From positions 1 to 64,000 of the forward strand of contig NZ_QWEK01000027.1 in NCBI RefSeq assembly GCF_009935845.1: a stretch of DNA of 64,000 bases, in the 5' to 3' direction. Source of the stretch: Pseudoflavonifractor sp. 524-17. GTDB lineage: Bacteria; Bacillota; Clostridia; Oscillospirales; Oscillospiraceae. Positions 18,601 to 25,302 of the stretch are shown here, in pieces. Position 1 is the first letter of the stretch. Every line of letters starts with the position of its first letter. The notes beneath the pieces were generated by a model. That model ran no database searches. It had not been told where the DNA came from and worked only from the letters and a program-made list of their open reading frames with translations. The position numbers and the translations under genes are program-made.

Positions 18601-21600
18601 CGCCCTGGGTGAAGCCGGCGTATTACCGGCAGTTTCTTTTTGAATTGCTGAAAACCCCATGGTCTCTCCAGAAAGGCGCGGTAGATGTGCTCTATTCCCA
18701 GGCGTCCGGCGAGTGGAACGTCAAGGGCAAGCGCGAGGACAATCGGGACAGCCCCCTCATCTGGTCCACTTACGGCACAAAATACCGCAGCGCCTACGCG
18801 CTGTTTGAGGACGCCCTGAATCTGCGGGACACCCAGATTCACAAGACGGTTTTTGTGGACGGCGAAGAAAAGCGCGTGGTGGACCAGAAAAAAACCATGA
18901 TCGCCCAGCAGAAGAAGGACGCCATCTGCGAGGCGTTCCGGAACTGGATTTTCAAGGACCCGGAGCGCCGGGCCGATCTCTGCGCTGCCTACAACCGCCT
19001 GTTCAATTCCATCCGGCCCCGGGAATACAACGGGGACCACATCCGGTTTACCGGCATGAACCCGGAGTACAGCCTGGAGCCCCACCAGCGCAACGCCGTG
19101 GCCCGGATGCTCTATGGCGGGAACACGTTGCTGGCCCACTGCGTGGGGGCGGGCAAGACCTTTGAGATGATCGCCGCCGCCATGGAGGGCAAGCGCCTGG
19201 GGCTGTGCCAGAAATCCCTTTTCGTCGTGCCCAACCACCTGACCGAGCAGTGGGGCGGCGATTTTTTACGCCTGTATCCCGGCGCGAAGGTGCTGGTGGC
19301 CACCAGGGAGGACTTTCAGCGCAAAAACCGCAGGAAATTCTGCGCCCGCATTGCCACAGGAGACTATGACGCCATTGTGATCGGCCACACCCAGTTTGAA
19401 AAAATCCCCCTCTCCCCGGAGCGGCAGGCGCGGGTGATTCAGGATCAGATCAGCGAGATCATGGACGCTATCGAGGCGGCTAAGGCGCAGAAGGAAGAAA
19501 AGTGGTCTATCAAGCAGATGGAGAATACCCAGTTCAAGCTGAACGCGAAGCTGAAAAAGCTGAATGATAAGCCAAAGGATGACACTGTTACCTTTGAGGA
19601 GCTGGGAGTAGACCGGCTCTTTGTGGACGAGGCGCATTATTACAAAAACCTCTTTACCCACACAAAAATGCGCAATGTGGCCGGAATCAGCCAGACAGAG
19701 GCGCAAAAATCCAGCGATATGTTTGCCAAATGCCGCTACATGGACGAGCTGACCGGCGGGCGGGGCCTCACCTTCGCCACGGGGACGCCTATCTCCAACA
19801 GTATGGTAGAGCTGCATACCATGATGCGCTACCTGCAATTCGGCCTGCTGGAGGAGCGGGGGCTGCGGCATTTTGACGCCTGGGCGGCCTCCTTTGGGGA
19901 GAAGGTGACGGCGGTAGAGCTGAACCCGGAGGGCACGGGGTTCCGGGCAAAAACCCGGTTCGCCCGGTTTTACAATCTGCCGGAGCTCATGAGCCTCTGG
20001 CGGGAGGCGGCGGACATCCAGACGGCGGATATGCTCAACCTCCCCGTCCCGGAGGCGGAGTATATCACCATCTCCACCGAGCCCAGCGAGGCCCAGAAGG
20101 AGATGGTCCAGGAATTGGCCGCCCGGGCGGAGAAGGTCAGAAGGGGAAACGTGCAGCCCACCGTGGACAATATGCTGAAAATTACCTCGGACGGCCGCAA
20201 GCTGGCCCTGGATCAGCGCATCGCCAATCCCCTCCTGCCGGACGACCCAGGCAGCAAGGTCAATGCCTGCGTGGAAAATGTGTTCCGCATCTGGCAGGAG
20301 AGCGCCGGAGCGCGGTCGGCACAGCTCATTTTCTCCGATCTGTCCACGCCCAAGGGCAAAGCGGAGAAAAAATCTAAAAAAGACAAGGAGGATGATACAG
20401 AACAGGAGCCGGAGGATGAGGTGGACGCGGAGACCCTCCGGTTGGAGACCAGCGTGTATGCGGACATCCGGGACAAGCTCATCGCCAGGGGCGTCCCTCC
20501 AGAGGAGATCGCCTTTATCCACCAGGCCAACACCGAGGCGCAGAAAGACGAGCTTTTTGCAAAAGTCCGGGAGGGGAAGGTGCGGATTCTGCTGGGCAGC
20601 ACCCAGAAAATGGGGGCTGGCACAAACTGCCAGACCAGGCTCATTGCCTCCCATGATCTCGACTGCCCCTGGCGGCCCGCCGATTTGGAGCAGCGGGCGG
20701 GGCGGATTGTCCGGCGGGGGAACGAGAACAAGCAGGTGAAAATCTTTCGCTACGTCACCAAGGGGACCTTTGACGCCTACACCTGGGGATTGGTGGAGAA
20801 TAAGCAGAAGTTTATCGGCCAGGTGATGACCTCGAAGAGCCCCGCCCGGTCCATTGAGGACGTGGACGCCGCCGCCCTCTCCTACGCCGAGGTCAAGATG
20901 ATCGCCACCGGCGACCCGAGAATCAAGGAGAAGCTGGACCTGGATATCCAGGTGGCCAAGCTGAAGGTGCTGAAATCCAACCATATGGCCCAGCAGTATG
21001 AGCTGGAGGACATGGTGGTCAAGCACTATCCCCAGAAGATAGCGGAGGCTGAGCTGTTCCTCCGGGCCCTGACGGAGGACCGTGGCATCCGGGATATGCA
21101 CCCGGTCAAGGAGGACGCCTTTTCCATCACGATTCTGGGCCAGATTTACACCGAGCGCAAGGCCGCCGGGCTGGCGCTGGTGGACGCCTGCAAGACCATA
21201 ACCGGCCCGGAACATCCCCTGGACCTGGGCCAGTACCGGGGCTTTCCCATGCGGCTGCATTTTAACGGCTTCAAGTTTAGAGTGACGCTGAAACAGAATC
21301 TGACCTACACGGCGGAGCTGTCTGACGATATTGTGGGCAACATCAGCCGCATCCACAACGCCCTGGAGCGGATTCCCAAAAGCCTGGAGGAGCAGAAGCA
21401 GCGGCTGGAGACCCTCCAGCGGGATCTGGAGGCGGCGAAGGAGGAGGCCGGCCAGCCCTTCCCCCAGGAGGCGGAGCTGGAGGCCAAGTCCGCCCGGCTG
21501 TCTCAGCTGAACATTGAGCTGGACAGCGATGGCCGGGGCGGCGCACCCGATCTGGAGGATAAGGAAGAGGAACAGGTGGAGCCCGGCACACCGGAGCCCC

Positions 21601-21704
21601 AGGGCGGGAAACCGTCCATCCGGGCGGCGATACGTTCCTATGTCCCGCCCGCCCCAGCAAGTCCCGGCACAGAAAAAAGCCACCAGAGGGAGGCGGCGCT
21701 GTGA
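12609..21704 (+). CDS. Giant ArdC-like/N6-methylase/SNF2-type helicase protein (LtrC-like)
   Basis: A 3031-residue multidomain ICE protein thought to handle or protect incoming DNA. Residues 1-100 resemble the ArdC N-domain (SFDDQLLIYAQRPDAAAC). About 290-420 is a Gly/Pro/Ala-rich linker that coincides with the nested TnpV gene. A Pro/Glu linker near 995-1020 has two copies of PDAEAPA. An adenine methylase domain lies near 1450-1640 (VGNVPFGNY in place of NPPY). The helicase core follows: Walker A HCVGAGKTFEM near 2178, DEAH in FVDEAHYYKN near 2337, GTPISNSMVEL near 2397, and QRAGRIVRRGN near 2697. The end is helical. AAGGAGGG precedes the ATG. The stop overlaps the mobC GTG by 4 nt. Confidence 0.92.
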   Translation: MANKLQFVSELADQTARGVTRNADGWKQYLTTAARLYKYSFDDQLLIYAQRPDAAACASMELWNETMRRWVKPGSKGIALIKKNGGGRPHLEYVFDVTDTRPVRGARTPYLWELTAEKYGAVGAALERRYGPAAEADFGWQLMEQAHRVADGIYRDYLTDLRYDVGGSLLEELDELNLEVRFRRTLTASVQYAVLTRCGLDPGEYLEDGDLSGIAEFSTPAVLHHLGDAAGRASMELLNEIGRAVKVFDRERAGTPQKNVEQGLAKPAVIEYTKAREQFNTLNRESTEERSGHDEGTDLQAGGGLPDSGPGAGRNGGAGGDAPGQVWPAAGDLPRGTPPREVHLHAADGAAVPPPAGDRPAGSGAGGPDGGRADEAERGGRGNESPGSDGVGPGGEPLHSPGGGAGAGGNRLQVNPEEQTAGGQPAVSASEEEAPPPAQPDLALFSLFPTVEEQVEHIAQVQMEDRRAQGQISLPAGQVPEAVVGRALTSGGNGARSIERIVAFFQKSPGEFAASSFLKQEFGEGGKGITIAGQDYALWFNQEGFRIAPGRSAFGNGSTLVSWRKAAGMVSGLLQDGRFAAQEKLAAARDNEFRELAEALWYLRRDFSEEAEKRGFLPAIAEGYAEPGFPAGTTAIERVLRTPQEREKLVEDMRIFNAAYKDNPGLLRFRQARSPVVLASRIEDLNRPVTPFQAQEGFAPVRASFITEDEIDRLITGGPHISEAKPQIYSYFIQGHNAKECAGCLKELYGTGGHSCVGYDERYDSKGLKLTREDELSGFQGYDTVTLSWNQVGKRVRALIDRGAYLSEEEKAGLPAYEKLVLARKIYAFRFHQPGGPRQWDPEAAQRDILPLLDSPEEAAKLFDRMMSEFAPLPPDTPHYRAMQYAVRDLAAYVRGESPLFAPLPEAALEAERRLKQAEKQEKAPDRAKPQSGADAAPEAPEGELTAAARALAQKMQSGTREDGDGQFSFALSAAPRPEPEPPAPEVQPSVPPSAPEPDAEAPAPAPSQAPEPDAEAPAAAPAAEYGVLGDHPTVREIYAHYVPMVKELVLEDTTYRNACANSGRDLAVLEGNEAIKRAVLAINDTVLMKQYYDHVAFHSRLHQEIIHETYPALAQPRPEQAAEAAGADEPEQPDAPAAVQAEPDLTPNVEEYLNLKAAHPDKLVGVQVGDYLLFYGKDAEEAAPAMGKELLTRDIPGLGNVAVTGSAAAWQAAAVKLLERGHSVLLARPDPERGPDAPYEILHAMDAGAYIPLGMELTMDGRRMKIDSVDFQAGTVSLQDLDVKGWFPIFRSEPISSVRECVKAEQRSEAYIAADIAAQLRQAEETPAPAPPVEYAGLDGGILTPPPAEAETVTEKLRTGPEKHNFRITDENLGVGGEKTKYQYNAAAIRTLKQIEAEGRLATPEEQEILSRYVGWGALAPAFDPKNEKWSKEYAELKELLTPEEYASARATTVNAHFTSPAVIQAIYQAVENMNFQPGTVLEPSMGIGNFFGLLPESMAGAKLHGVELDDLTGRIAKQLYQNADITVDGFERTDYPDNYFDMAVGNVPFGNYSVHDRRYDRQNLLIHDYFITKTLDKVRPGGIVAFVTAKGTLDKKNSKVRVSLAQKADLLGAIRLPNNAFKANAGTEVTTDILFFQKRDRAPERLPEWVESGQTADGVPLNRYFLDHPEMVLGEMSFWKNMYGNETETACLPLEGADLTRQLAEAIRHIEAPNRELLELAPPEREDGKETEHLPADPSVRNFSFALAGGKLYFRENSRMDRVELGRVPMERVKGMIAIRDSARKLIDLQLNGAKDSEIQGEQANLNRLYDQFTKKYGLLNSAGNRLAFRKDSSYPLLCSLEVLDDKGALVRKADMFSRRTIQHHQSVTSVDTAAEALAVSIAERACVDLGFMASLMDGRSLAGGGDKIPQIVADLRGVIFKAPDTGPFDLEAGGTNWDKGWQTADEYLSGDVRKKLAAARAAAESYPEFSVNVEKLEQVQPRDLTAAEIDIHIGAPWVKPAYYRQFLFELLKTPWSLQKGAVDVLYSQASGEWNVKGKREDNRDSPLIWSTYGTKYRSAYALFEDALNLRDTQIHKTVFVDGEEKRVVDQKKTMIAQQKKDAICEAFRNWIFKDPERRADLCAAYNRLFNSIRPREYNGDHIRFTGMNPEYSLEPHQRNAVARMLYGGNTLLAHCVGAGKTFEMIAAAMEGKRLGLCQKSLFVVPNHLTEQWGGDFLRLYPGAKVLVATREDFQRKNRRKFCARIATGDYDAIVIGHTQFEKIPLSPERQARVIQDQISEIMDAIEAAKAQKEEKWSIKQMENTQFKLNAKLKKLNDKPKDDTVTFEELGVDRLFVDEAHYYKNLFTHTKMRNVAGISQTEAQKSSDMFAKCRYMDELTGGRGLTFATGTPISNSMVELHTMMRYLQFGLLEERGLRHFDAWAASFGEKVTAVELNPEGTGFRAKTRFARFYNLPELMSLWREAADIQTADMLNLPVPEAEYITISTEPSEAQKEMVQELAARAEKVRRGNVQPTVDNMLKITSDGRKLALDQRIANPLLPDDPGSKVNACVENVFRIWQESAGARSAQLIFSDLSTPKGKAEKKSKKDKEDDTEQEPEDEVDAETLRLETSVYADIRDKLIARGVPPEEIAFIHQANTEAQKDELFAKVREGKVRILLGSTQKMGAGTNCQTRLIASHDLDCPWRPADLEQRAGRIVRRGNENKQVKIFRYVTKGTFDAYTWGLVENKQKFIGQVMTSKSPARSIEDVDAAALSYAEVKMIATGDPRIKEKLDLDIQVAKLKVLKSNHMAQQYELEDMVVKHYPQKIAEAELFLRALTEDRGIRDMHPVKEDAFSITILGQIYTERKAAGLALVDACKTITGPEHPLDLGQYRGFPMRLHFNGFKFRVTLKQNLTYTAELSDDIVGNISRIHNALERIPKSLEEQKQRLETLQRDLEAAKEEAGQPFPQEAELEAKSARLSQLNIELDSDGRGGAPDLEDKEEEQVEPGTPEPQGGKPSIRAAIRSYVPPAPASPGTEKSHQREAAL
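13399..13427 (+). promoter_or_regulatory. Sigma-A-type promoter inside the helicase gene, upstream of TnpV
   Basis: TTGCAA (13399-13404) and TATACT (13422-13427) are separated by exactly 17 nt. The start of transcription would be near 13434, about 50 nt before the TnpV ATG and its AGAGGAG ribosome site. Being inside a coding region, it serves no other gene nearby. Confidence 0.65.
13486..13851 (+). CDS. tnpV: TnpV-family protein nested in the helicase gene in another frame
   Basis: This 121-residue protein matches the transposon-encoded TnpV family: it begins MMKELTYRRAGDYLIPDL, has YTSMLLTGRLYPHLREIDRQ in the middle and ends QAEEQVLAEIVYK. Its function is unknown, although relatives occur in Tn4451-type and other Clostridia elements. 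It lies wholly inside the giant helicase ORF, one frame over, and the helicase frame stays open through it as a low-complexity Gly/Pro/Ala linker. AGAGGAG lies 6 nt before the first of two ATGs, and a promoter with ideal spacing precedes it. This is a genuine dual-coding stretch rather than a shadow, because the family match is along the full length. Confidence 0.85.
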   Translation: MMKELTYRRAGDYLIPDLALDGTEELEETPLGRYGLLRETFLEEHHHGRYTSMLLTGRLYPHLREIDRQAQEQVDQMVAGLMRQNGVDEAMKARDQMGWVQAVNRFTAQAEEQVLAEIVYK

Positions 21705-22039
21705 GGAAGAACGAGGGCCGGACGGTGGGCCTGTTTACCAAGGTCTCACCCGCGGAAAAGGCGGTCATTGATCAAAAAATGGCCCTCCTGGGGACCATGA
21801 ACCTGCGGGCCTATTTGAGGAAAATGGCGGTGGACGGATATGTGGTCCAGCTGGATCTGTCCAGCGTAGCGGAGCTGGTGAAGCTCCTGCGGTCCGTCTC
21901 CAGCAATGTGAATCAGATCGCCCGGCGGTGCAATGAGACCCGGAACCTCTACGCCCAGGACGTGGAGGACCTGCGGCGGGGTTACACAGAGGTCTGGCAG
22001 GGCATCACGAATCTGCTGAAAAAGTTTGAATCGCTGTGA
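21701..22039 (+). CDS. mobC: MobC-like relaxosome accessory protein
   Basis: A 112-residue protein of the MobC mobilisation family, which assists the relaxase at the transfer origin. The N-terminal part reads VGLFTKVSPAEKAVID and is followed by an MNLRAYLRKMAVDGY segment that resembles ribbon-helix-helix proteins; SSNVNQIARRCNET is the typical MobC core. The GTG start overlaps the helicase stop by 4 nt (GTGA). The relaxase is two genes downstream, which fits its role. Confidence 0.88.
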   Translation: MRKNEGRTVGLFTKVSPAEKAVIDQKMALLGTMNLRAYLRKMAVDGYVVQLDLSSVAELVKLLRSVSSNVNQIARRCNETRNLYAQDVEDLRRGYTEVWQGITNLLKKFESL

Positions 22040-22066
22040 TATAGGGGGTGAATTTCGATTCCAGGC

Positions 22067-23008
22067 GTGACAAAAGAGCAGATTGCAAAGGCCAAGGAGT
22101 GGGATCTGCTGTCCTATCTCCAAACCTACGAGCCCCAGGAGCTGAAGCAGTGCGGCCCCCGGGAATACTGCACCCGGACCCACGACAGCCTGAAAATCTC
22201 CAACGGGAAATGGTGCTGGAACAGCCGGGGCATCGGGGGGCGGACGGCGCTGGACTACCTGATCAAAGTCCGGGGGATGGACTTTGTGGACGCGGTGGAG
22301 GCCCTGTGCGGCTCCCGCGCCCCGCCGCCCCCGGAGCGGCCCAGGCCAAAGCCTCCAAAACCGTTTCAGCTCCCGGAGGCCACCCGGTTTCCTGCCGCCG
22401 TGGTGGCCTACTTGCAGGACCGGGGCATCCACCCGGAGCTGATCGGCGCGTGTCTCCAGGCTGGGACGCTCTATGAGAGCCGGAAGCATCAGAATTGTGT
22501 GTTCGTTGGGAAGGACCCGGAGGGCCGCGCCCGGTCCGCCTGCCTCCGGGGGACCCGGGACCGGTTCCGGCTGGACGTGGAGGGCAGCGACAAGCGGTAT
22601 CACTTCGCCCTGCTGGCCGCCGGCCCGGACTGCCCCCGGCTGGCTGCGGCGGAGAGCCCCATTGACGCCCTCTCCCTGGCCACGCTGGTGAAGCTGGCCG
22701 GGGGCGAGTGGTGGGACAGCCACTACCTCTCCCTGGGCGGGACCACGCCCCGCGCCCTGCTCCAATTTCTCTACGATCATCCCCATGTTACCCAGGTCAG
22801 CCTATGTTTGGACAACGATAAGGCGGGGCTGGAGGGCATGGAGCGCCTGGAGCGGGCGATCCGGGAAGATGCGGAATTGTCCCGGCGGGTGAGGCTGATT
22901 TACCGCAACCCGCCTCCGGTAAAGCATGGGAAGGATTATAACGAATTTCTCTGTGCCTGTGTCCAGGCGGCGCGGGCGCGGCAGCGGCAAAGGGAAGGGG
23001 CGAGATAA
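22067..23008 (+). CDS. DUF3991/TOPRIM primase-like protein
   Basis: A 313-residue protein resembling the CHC2-zinc/TOPRIM proteins of Clostridia ICEs, which may prime DNA synthesis on the transferred strand. The N-terminal region has CGPREYCTRTHDSLKI and WCWNSRGIGG, the zinc-finger-like DNA primase segment; a DUF3991 part follows (AYLQDRGIHPELI). The TOPRIM-like end has AAAESPIDALSLATL and VSLCLDNDKAG with the acidic metal-binding residues. The GTG at 22067 is used; an ATT at 22058 has better distance from AGGGGG and cannot be excluded. Located between mobC and the relaxase operon. Confidence 0.82.
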   Translation: MTKEQIAKAKEWDLLSYLQTYEPQELKQCGPREYCTRTHDSLKISNGKWCWNSRGIGGRTALDYLIKVRGMDFVDAVEALCGSRAPPPPERPRPKPPKPFQLPEATRFPAAVVAYLQDRGIHPELIGACLQAGTLYESRKHQNCVFVGKDPEGRARSACLRGTRDRFRLDVEGSDKRYHFALLAAGPDCPRLAAAESPIDALSLATLVKLAGGEWWDSHYLSLGGTTPRALLQFLYDHPHVTQVSLCLDNDKAGLEGMERLERAIREDAELSRRVRLIYRNPPPVKHGKDYNEFLCACVQAARARQRQREGAR

Positions 23009-23020
23009 CCGCTGGTATGG

Positions 23021-23221
23021 TTATTCCTCGCCCTCAATCTCTACAATATCAACAGCCGATTCCAACAACAGGTTAATAATTTCGTTGCGGGAGCGGTTTG
23101 CGGTTTCTGCCAGCGTGTCCAGCCGCTCAATCAGCTCGTCCCGCATTCGGACGGACACAATTTTGTGTCCATCATCCCCTCTGCGCCCGGACTTCCTTTT
23201 AATCGTTATTTTTTCTGCCAT
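23021..23221 (-). CDS. Ribbon-helix-helix (CopG/Arc-like) regulator
   Basis: A 66-residue protein on the minus strand: a basic N-terminus followed by KIVSVRMRDELIERLDTLAE and NRSRNEIINLLLESAVD, the strand-helix-helix pattern of CopG/Arc repressors. GAGG precedes the ATG. It is divergent from the relaxase gene across 116 nt that hold a strong promoter and a perfect 13-bp inverted repeat, so it most likely represses relaxase expression and perhaps its own. Such small repressors commonly control mobilisation genes. Confidence 0.88.
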   Translation of the reverse strand: MAEKITIKRKSGRRGDDGHKIVSVRMRDELIERLDTLAETANRSRNEIINLLLESAVDIVEIEGEE

Positions 23222-23252
23222 GCTATCGCCTCACTCTGATTCATAGTTTAGC

Positions 23253-23282
23253 TTGACAGAAATGATTTTAGTATAGTATACT
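23253..23282 (+). promoter_or_regulatory. Relaxase promoter
   Basis: TTGACA (23253-23258) and TATACT (23277-23282) with an 18-nt spacer face the relaxase gene. The hexamers match consensus at 6/6 and 5/6. It lies between the divergent RHH regulator and the relaxase. Confidence 0.8.
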
Positions 23283-23290
23283 TATGTAGT

Positions 23291-23322
23291 CATATAAAAC
23301 TATGATTTTATAGTTTTATATG
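23291..23322 (+). promoter_or_regulatory. Operator-like 13-bp inverted repeat in the relaxase leader
   Basis: CATATAAAACTAT (23291-23303) is the exact reverse complement of ATAGTTTTATATG (23310-23322) around a 6-nt gap. It starts about 8 nt after the -10 box, where a bound repressor would block transcription. The half-site ATAGTTT also occurs at 23243-23249, upstream of the -35. The adjacent RHH protein is the likely ligand. An RNA hairpin that hides the ribosome site is a less likely alternative. Confidence 0.7.
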
Positions 23323-23337
23323 CGAGAGGAGAATCAC

Positions 23338-24747
23338 GTGGCAATCTCCAACATATTCCCTCGAAAAATCATGAAGAACCGGACCCGGCAGCAGTCCATG
23401 GCAGGCCGGCACAATTACGACCAGAAGCCGGAGAAAACCCTGGACGGCAAATTGGTGTCCTCCTATATGTGTTCGCCGGAGACCGCCGCGGAGGAGTTCG
23501 AGATCAGCAAAAAAATCTACGCCCGGCTCACCGGGCGCAGTCAGTCCAAACAGCATGATATTATCATGTACCGGGTGATTCAGTCCTTCCGGCCGGGGGA
23601 AGTCAGCCCGGAGGAGGCCAACCGGATCGGCTATGAGCTGGCCATGAAGTTTACCAGGGGCCAGCATCAATTTGTAGTGTCCACCCATGTGGACAAGGCC
23701 CATATCCACACCCACATTGAGTTTAACAGCACCAATCTCAACTGTGACGGGAAGTTCCAGAACGTCAAAAACTCCGCCTTTCTGTTGCGTAAGCTCAACG
23801 ACGAGCTGTGCAGGGCCCACGGGCTCTCCGTAATTGAGCGCCCCAAGCCCAGGGCGAAAACCCAGGGGGAGGCCGCGGCGGCAAAATACGGCGTCAGCTT
23901 CAAGGAGCGGCTCCGGCAGACCATCGACCGGGTGCTCCCTGATTGCCGGAGTTACCAAGAGTTTTTAGCAAACATGCGCGGCGAGGGGTACGAGGTCAAG
24001 GAGGGCAAGCTGTTGTCCTTCCGCGCCCCCGGCCAGGAGCGGTTCACCCGCTCCAACCGCCTGGGCGCTGAATATACCAGAGAGGCGCTGGAGGATCGCT
24101 TTGTCCGCCAGGGCGGGCGCAATATTGGGGCAAAACCGCCCGCTTTCCGCAATGGCAGGAGCGTCAATCTGCTCATCGACATTCAGGCAAAAATGGCCGC
24201 TGGCAAGGGCGCGGGCTACCAGCGGTGGGCCAAGGTGTTTAATCTGAAAGAGGCCGCAAAAACCCTCAATTTCCTGACCGAGCATGGCCTGACCGATTAC
24301 GATGCGCTGGCGGCGCGGGCGGAGCAGGCCGGGAAGCAGTTCGACGAGGCGTCCCGCCGTATCAAACAGCTAGAGGGCCGCATGGCCGGGACGGCCCAGC
24401 TCAAAACTCATATTATCAACTACGCCAAGACCCGGGAGGTCTATACCGCCTACAAAAAATCCCGGCATAAGAAGGAATTTCTGGCGGAGTATGGGGATGA
24501 GATAGCCCGGCATGAGGCCGCGAAGAGAGCCTTTGACGCCCTGAACGGGAAGCCCATTCCCAAGGTAGCCCAGCTCTCCAAACAGTACGCCGCCCTGCTG
24601 GCAGAAAAGCAGGAGCGGTATGCCGAGTACCGGGACCTGCGGCGTCAGATGCTCGAGTACCGCACCGCAAAGCAGAACGTGGATAGAATCCTTGGCCTGG
24701 AGCCAGCGAAGTCTGAGCAGCTGAGAGAAGCTAAGCCAGAGCGGTGA
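23338..24747 (+). CDS. Relaxase/mobilization nuclease (MobP-like)
   Basis: This 469-residue protein is the DNA-nicking relaxase that starts conjugative transfer. The three-His metal motif is in HVDKAHIHTHIEF at about residues 117-129, and an N-terminal Tyr-containing segment (GRHNYDQKPEKTL) lies near 22. The fold assignment is Relaxase PF03432. The rest is helical and basic. GTG at 23338 is chosen because AGAGGAG lies 6 nt before it; the in-frame ATG at 23320 falls inside the operator repeat and has no ribosome site. No oriT could be assigned with certainty. Confidence 0.92.
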   Translation: MAISNIFPRKIMKNRTRQQSMAGRHNYDQKPEKTLDGKLVSSYMCSPETAAEEFEISKKIYARLTGRSQSKQHDIIMYRVIQSFRPGEVSPEEANRIGYELAMKFTRGQHQFVVSTHVDKAHIHTHIEFNSTNLNCDGKFQNVKNSAFLLRKLNDELCRAHGLSVIERPKPRAKTQGEAAAAKYGVSFKERLRQTIDRVLPDCRSYQEFLANMRGEGYEVKEGKLLSFRAPGQERFTRSNRLGAEYTREALEDRFVRQGGRNIGAKPPAFRNGRSVNLLIDIQAKMAAGKGAGYQRWAKVFNLKEAAKTLNFLTEHGLTDYDALAARAEQAGKQFDEASRRIKQLEGRMAGTAQLKTHIINYAKTREVYTAYKKSRHKKEFLAEYGDEIARHEAAKRAFDALNGKPIPKVAQLSKQYAALLAEKQERYAEYRDLRRQMLEYRTAKQNVDRILGLEPAKSEQLREAKPER

Positions 24748-24808
24748 TTATGTGCCCCCAAACTACTGTGTCACTTCTGACATGGTGTTGGGGTTTATAT
24801 TTTACTAT

Positions 24809-25090
24809 CTATTTGCATTGACGCAGACGCTCTGCAAGCTCGGCCAAAACTGCTATATCACGCTCTCTCAAACCAGTCACATTTATAGTATTCAGACTTT
24901 CCAGGCCAAGCAGATAATCCGTAGTAACAGAAAAAACTTTGGCTAGCTCCACCAAGAAAGCAGGAGATGGCATAGAAAGCCCTTGTTCCCACGAATTGAC
25001 GCCGTTTCGGGTGATATTTAACTGACGAGCGAGGTCTGCCTGTGTCCAGCCCCTGGCTGTTCGTAGCGCTTTGATTTTTTCTGCTGTCAA
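24809..25090 (-). CDS. XRE-family repressor
   Basis: A 93-residue Cro/CI-type protein. The helix-turn-helix spans about residues 5-60 (RTARGWTQADLARQLNITRN, then WEQGLSMPSPAFLVELAKVF), followed by a short dimerisation tail. It begins at a TTG with GGGAGG about 9 nt upstream. Divergently, a perfect-consensus promoter (25161-25190) starts about 70 nt away, with a palindrome TTGATAAGTCATTATCAA between them, so autoregulation plus repression of that promoter is likely. Confidence 0.88.
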   Translation of the reverse strand: MTAEKIKALRTARGWTQADLARQLNITRNGVNSWEQGLSMPSPAFLVELAKVFSVTTDYLLGLESLNTINVTGLRERDIAVLAELAERLRQCK

Positions 25091-25127
25091 ATAGTATCGC
25101 CTCCCAAGGAAATTATATTTCCCATAT

Positions 25128-25145
25128 TTGATAAGTCATTATCAA
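25128..25145. promoter_or_regulatory. Operator-like palindrome TTGATAA-N4-TTATCAA
   Basis: Perfect 7-bp arms separated by GTCA lie between the divergent XRE start (25090) and the plus-strand promoter (25161). A second, weaker dyad CTAAT-N9-ATTAG (25154-25172) overlaps the -35 box. Both positions fit an XRE repressor controlling both directions. Confidence 0.6.
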
Positions 25146-25160
25146 TAAAGGCTCTAATAC

Positions 25161-25292
25161 TTGACACATTAGAAACAAAGTGATTATAATAGCAACAGGA
25201 AGAAAGATATTTGCTGGATTAAAAACAAAATCGAAGCCAGAGCGGTGACTGCAAAAAATCCCCCATGCCGTCTGGCATGGGGGATTTTTTGC
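25161..25292 (+). ncRNA. Putative short RNA: consensus promoter to strong terminator
   Basis: TTGACA (25161-25166) and TATAAT (25185-25190), both 6/6 matches with an 18-nt spacer, point into about 55 nt without any ORF of note. A perfect 19-bp hairpin follows (25251-25269 with 25274-25292, loop GTCT) with flanking A and T runs, so it terminates in both directions. The predicted RNA is about 95 nt. It could be a regulatory RNA or merely an outward promoter left by the cassette insertion. Confidence 0.45.
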
Positions 25293-25302
25293 ATATTTAA
25301 CT

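Larger units (their letters stand above)
24733..25248. repeat. 15-bp direct repeats flanking an XRE cassette
   Basis: AAGCCAGAGCGGTGA occurs at 24733-24747, forming the last codons and stop of the relaxase gene, and again at 25234-25248, just before a strong terminator. Between them lies a 486-bp segment with an XRE repressor and a consensus promoter. This pattern suggests that the cassette entered between the relaxase stop and its original terminator and duplicated the gene end. The 61 bases from 24748 to 24808 contain nothing else recognisable. Confidence 0.6.

Noticed and set aside
14772-19238. Minus-strand frame of 1488 codons opposite the helicase gene
   Set aside because: Long antisense frames arise in G+C-rich genes with strong third-position bias; it shows no domain, no ribosome site, and its composition mirrors the plus-strand protein.
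19266-21683. Minus-strand frame of 805 codons opposite the helicase gene
   Set aside because: Same shadow effect; Leu/His/Gly-rich translation without any recognisable family.
23320-23337. ATG at 23320 as relaxase start
   Set aside because: It lies inside the operator repeat with no ribosome site, whereas the GTG at 23338 has AGAGGAG at good spacing.
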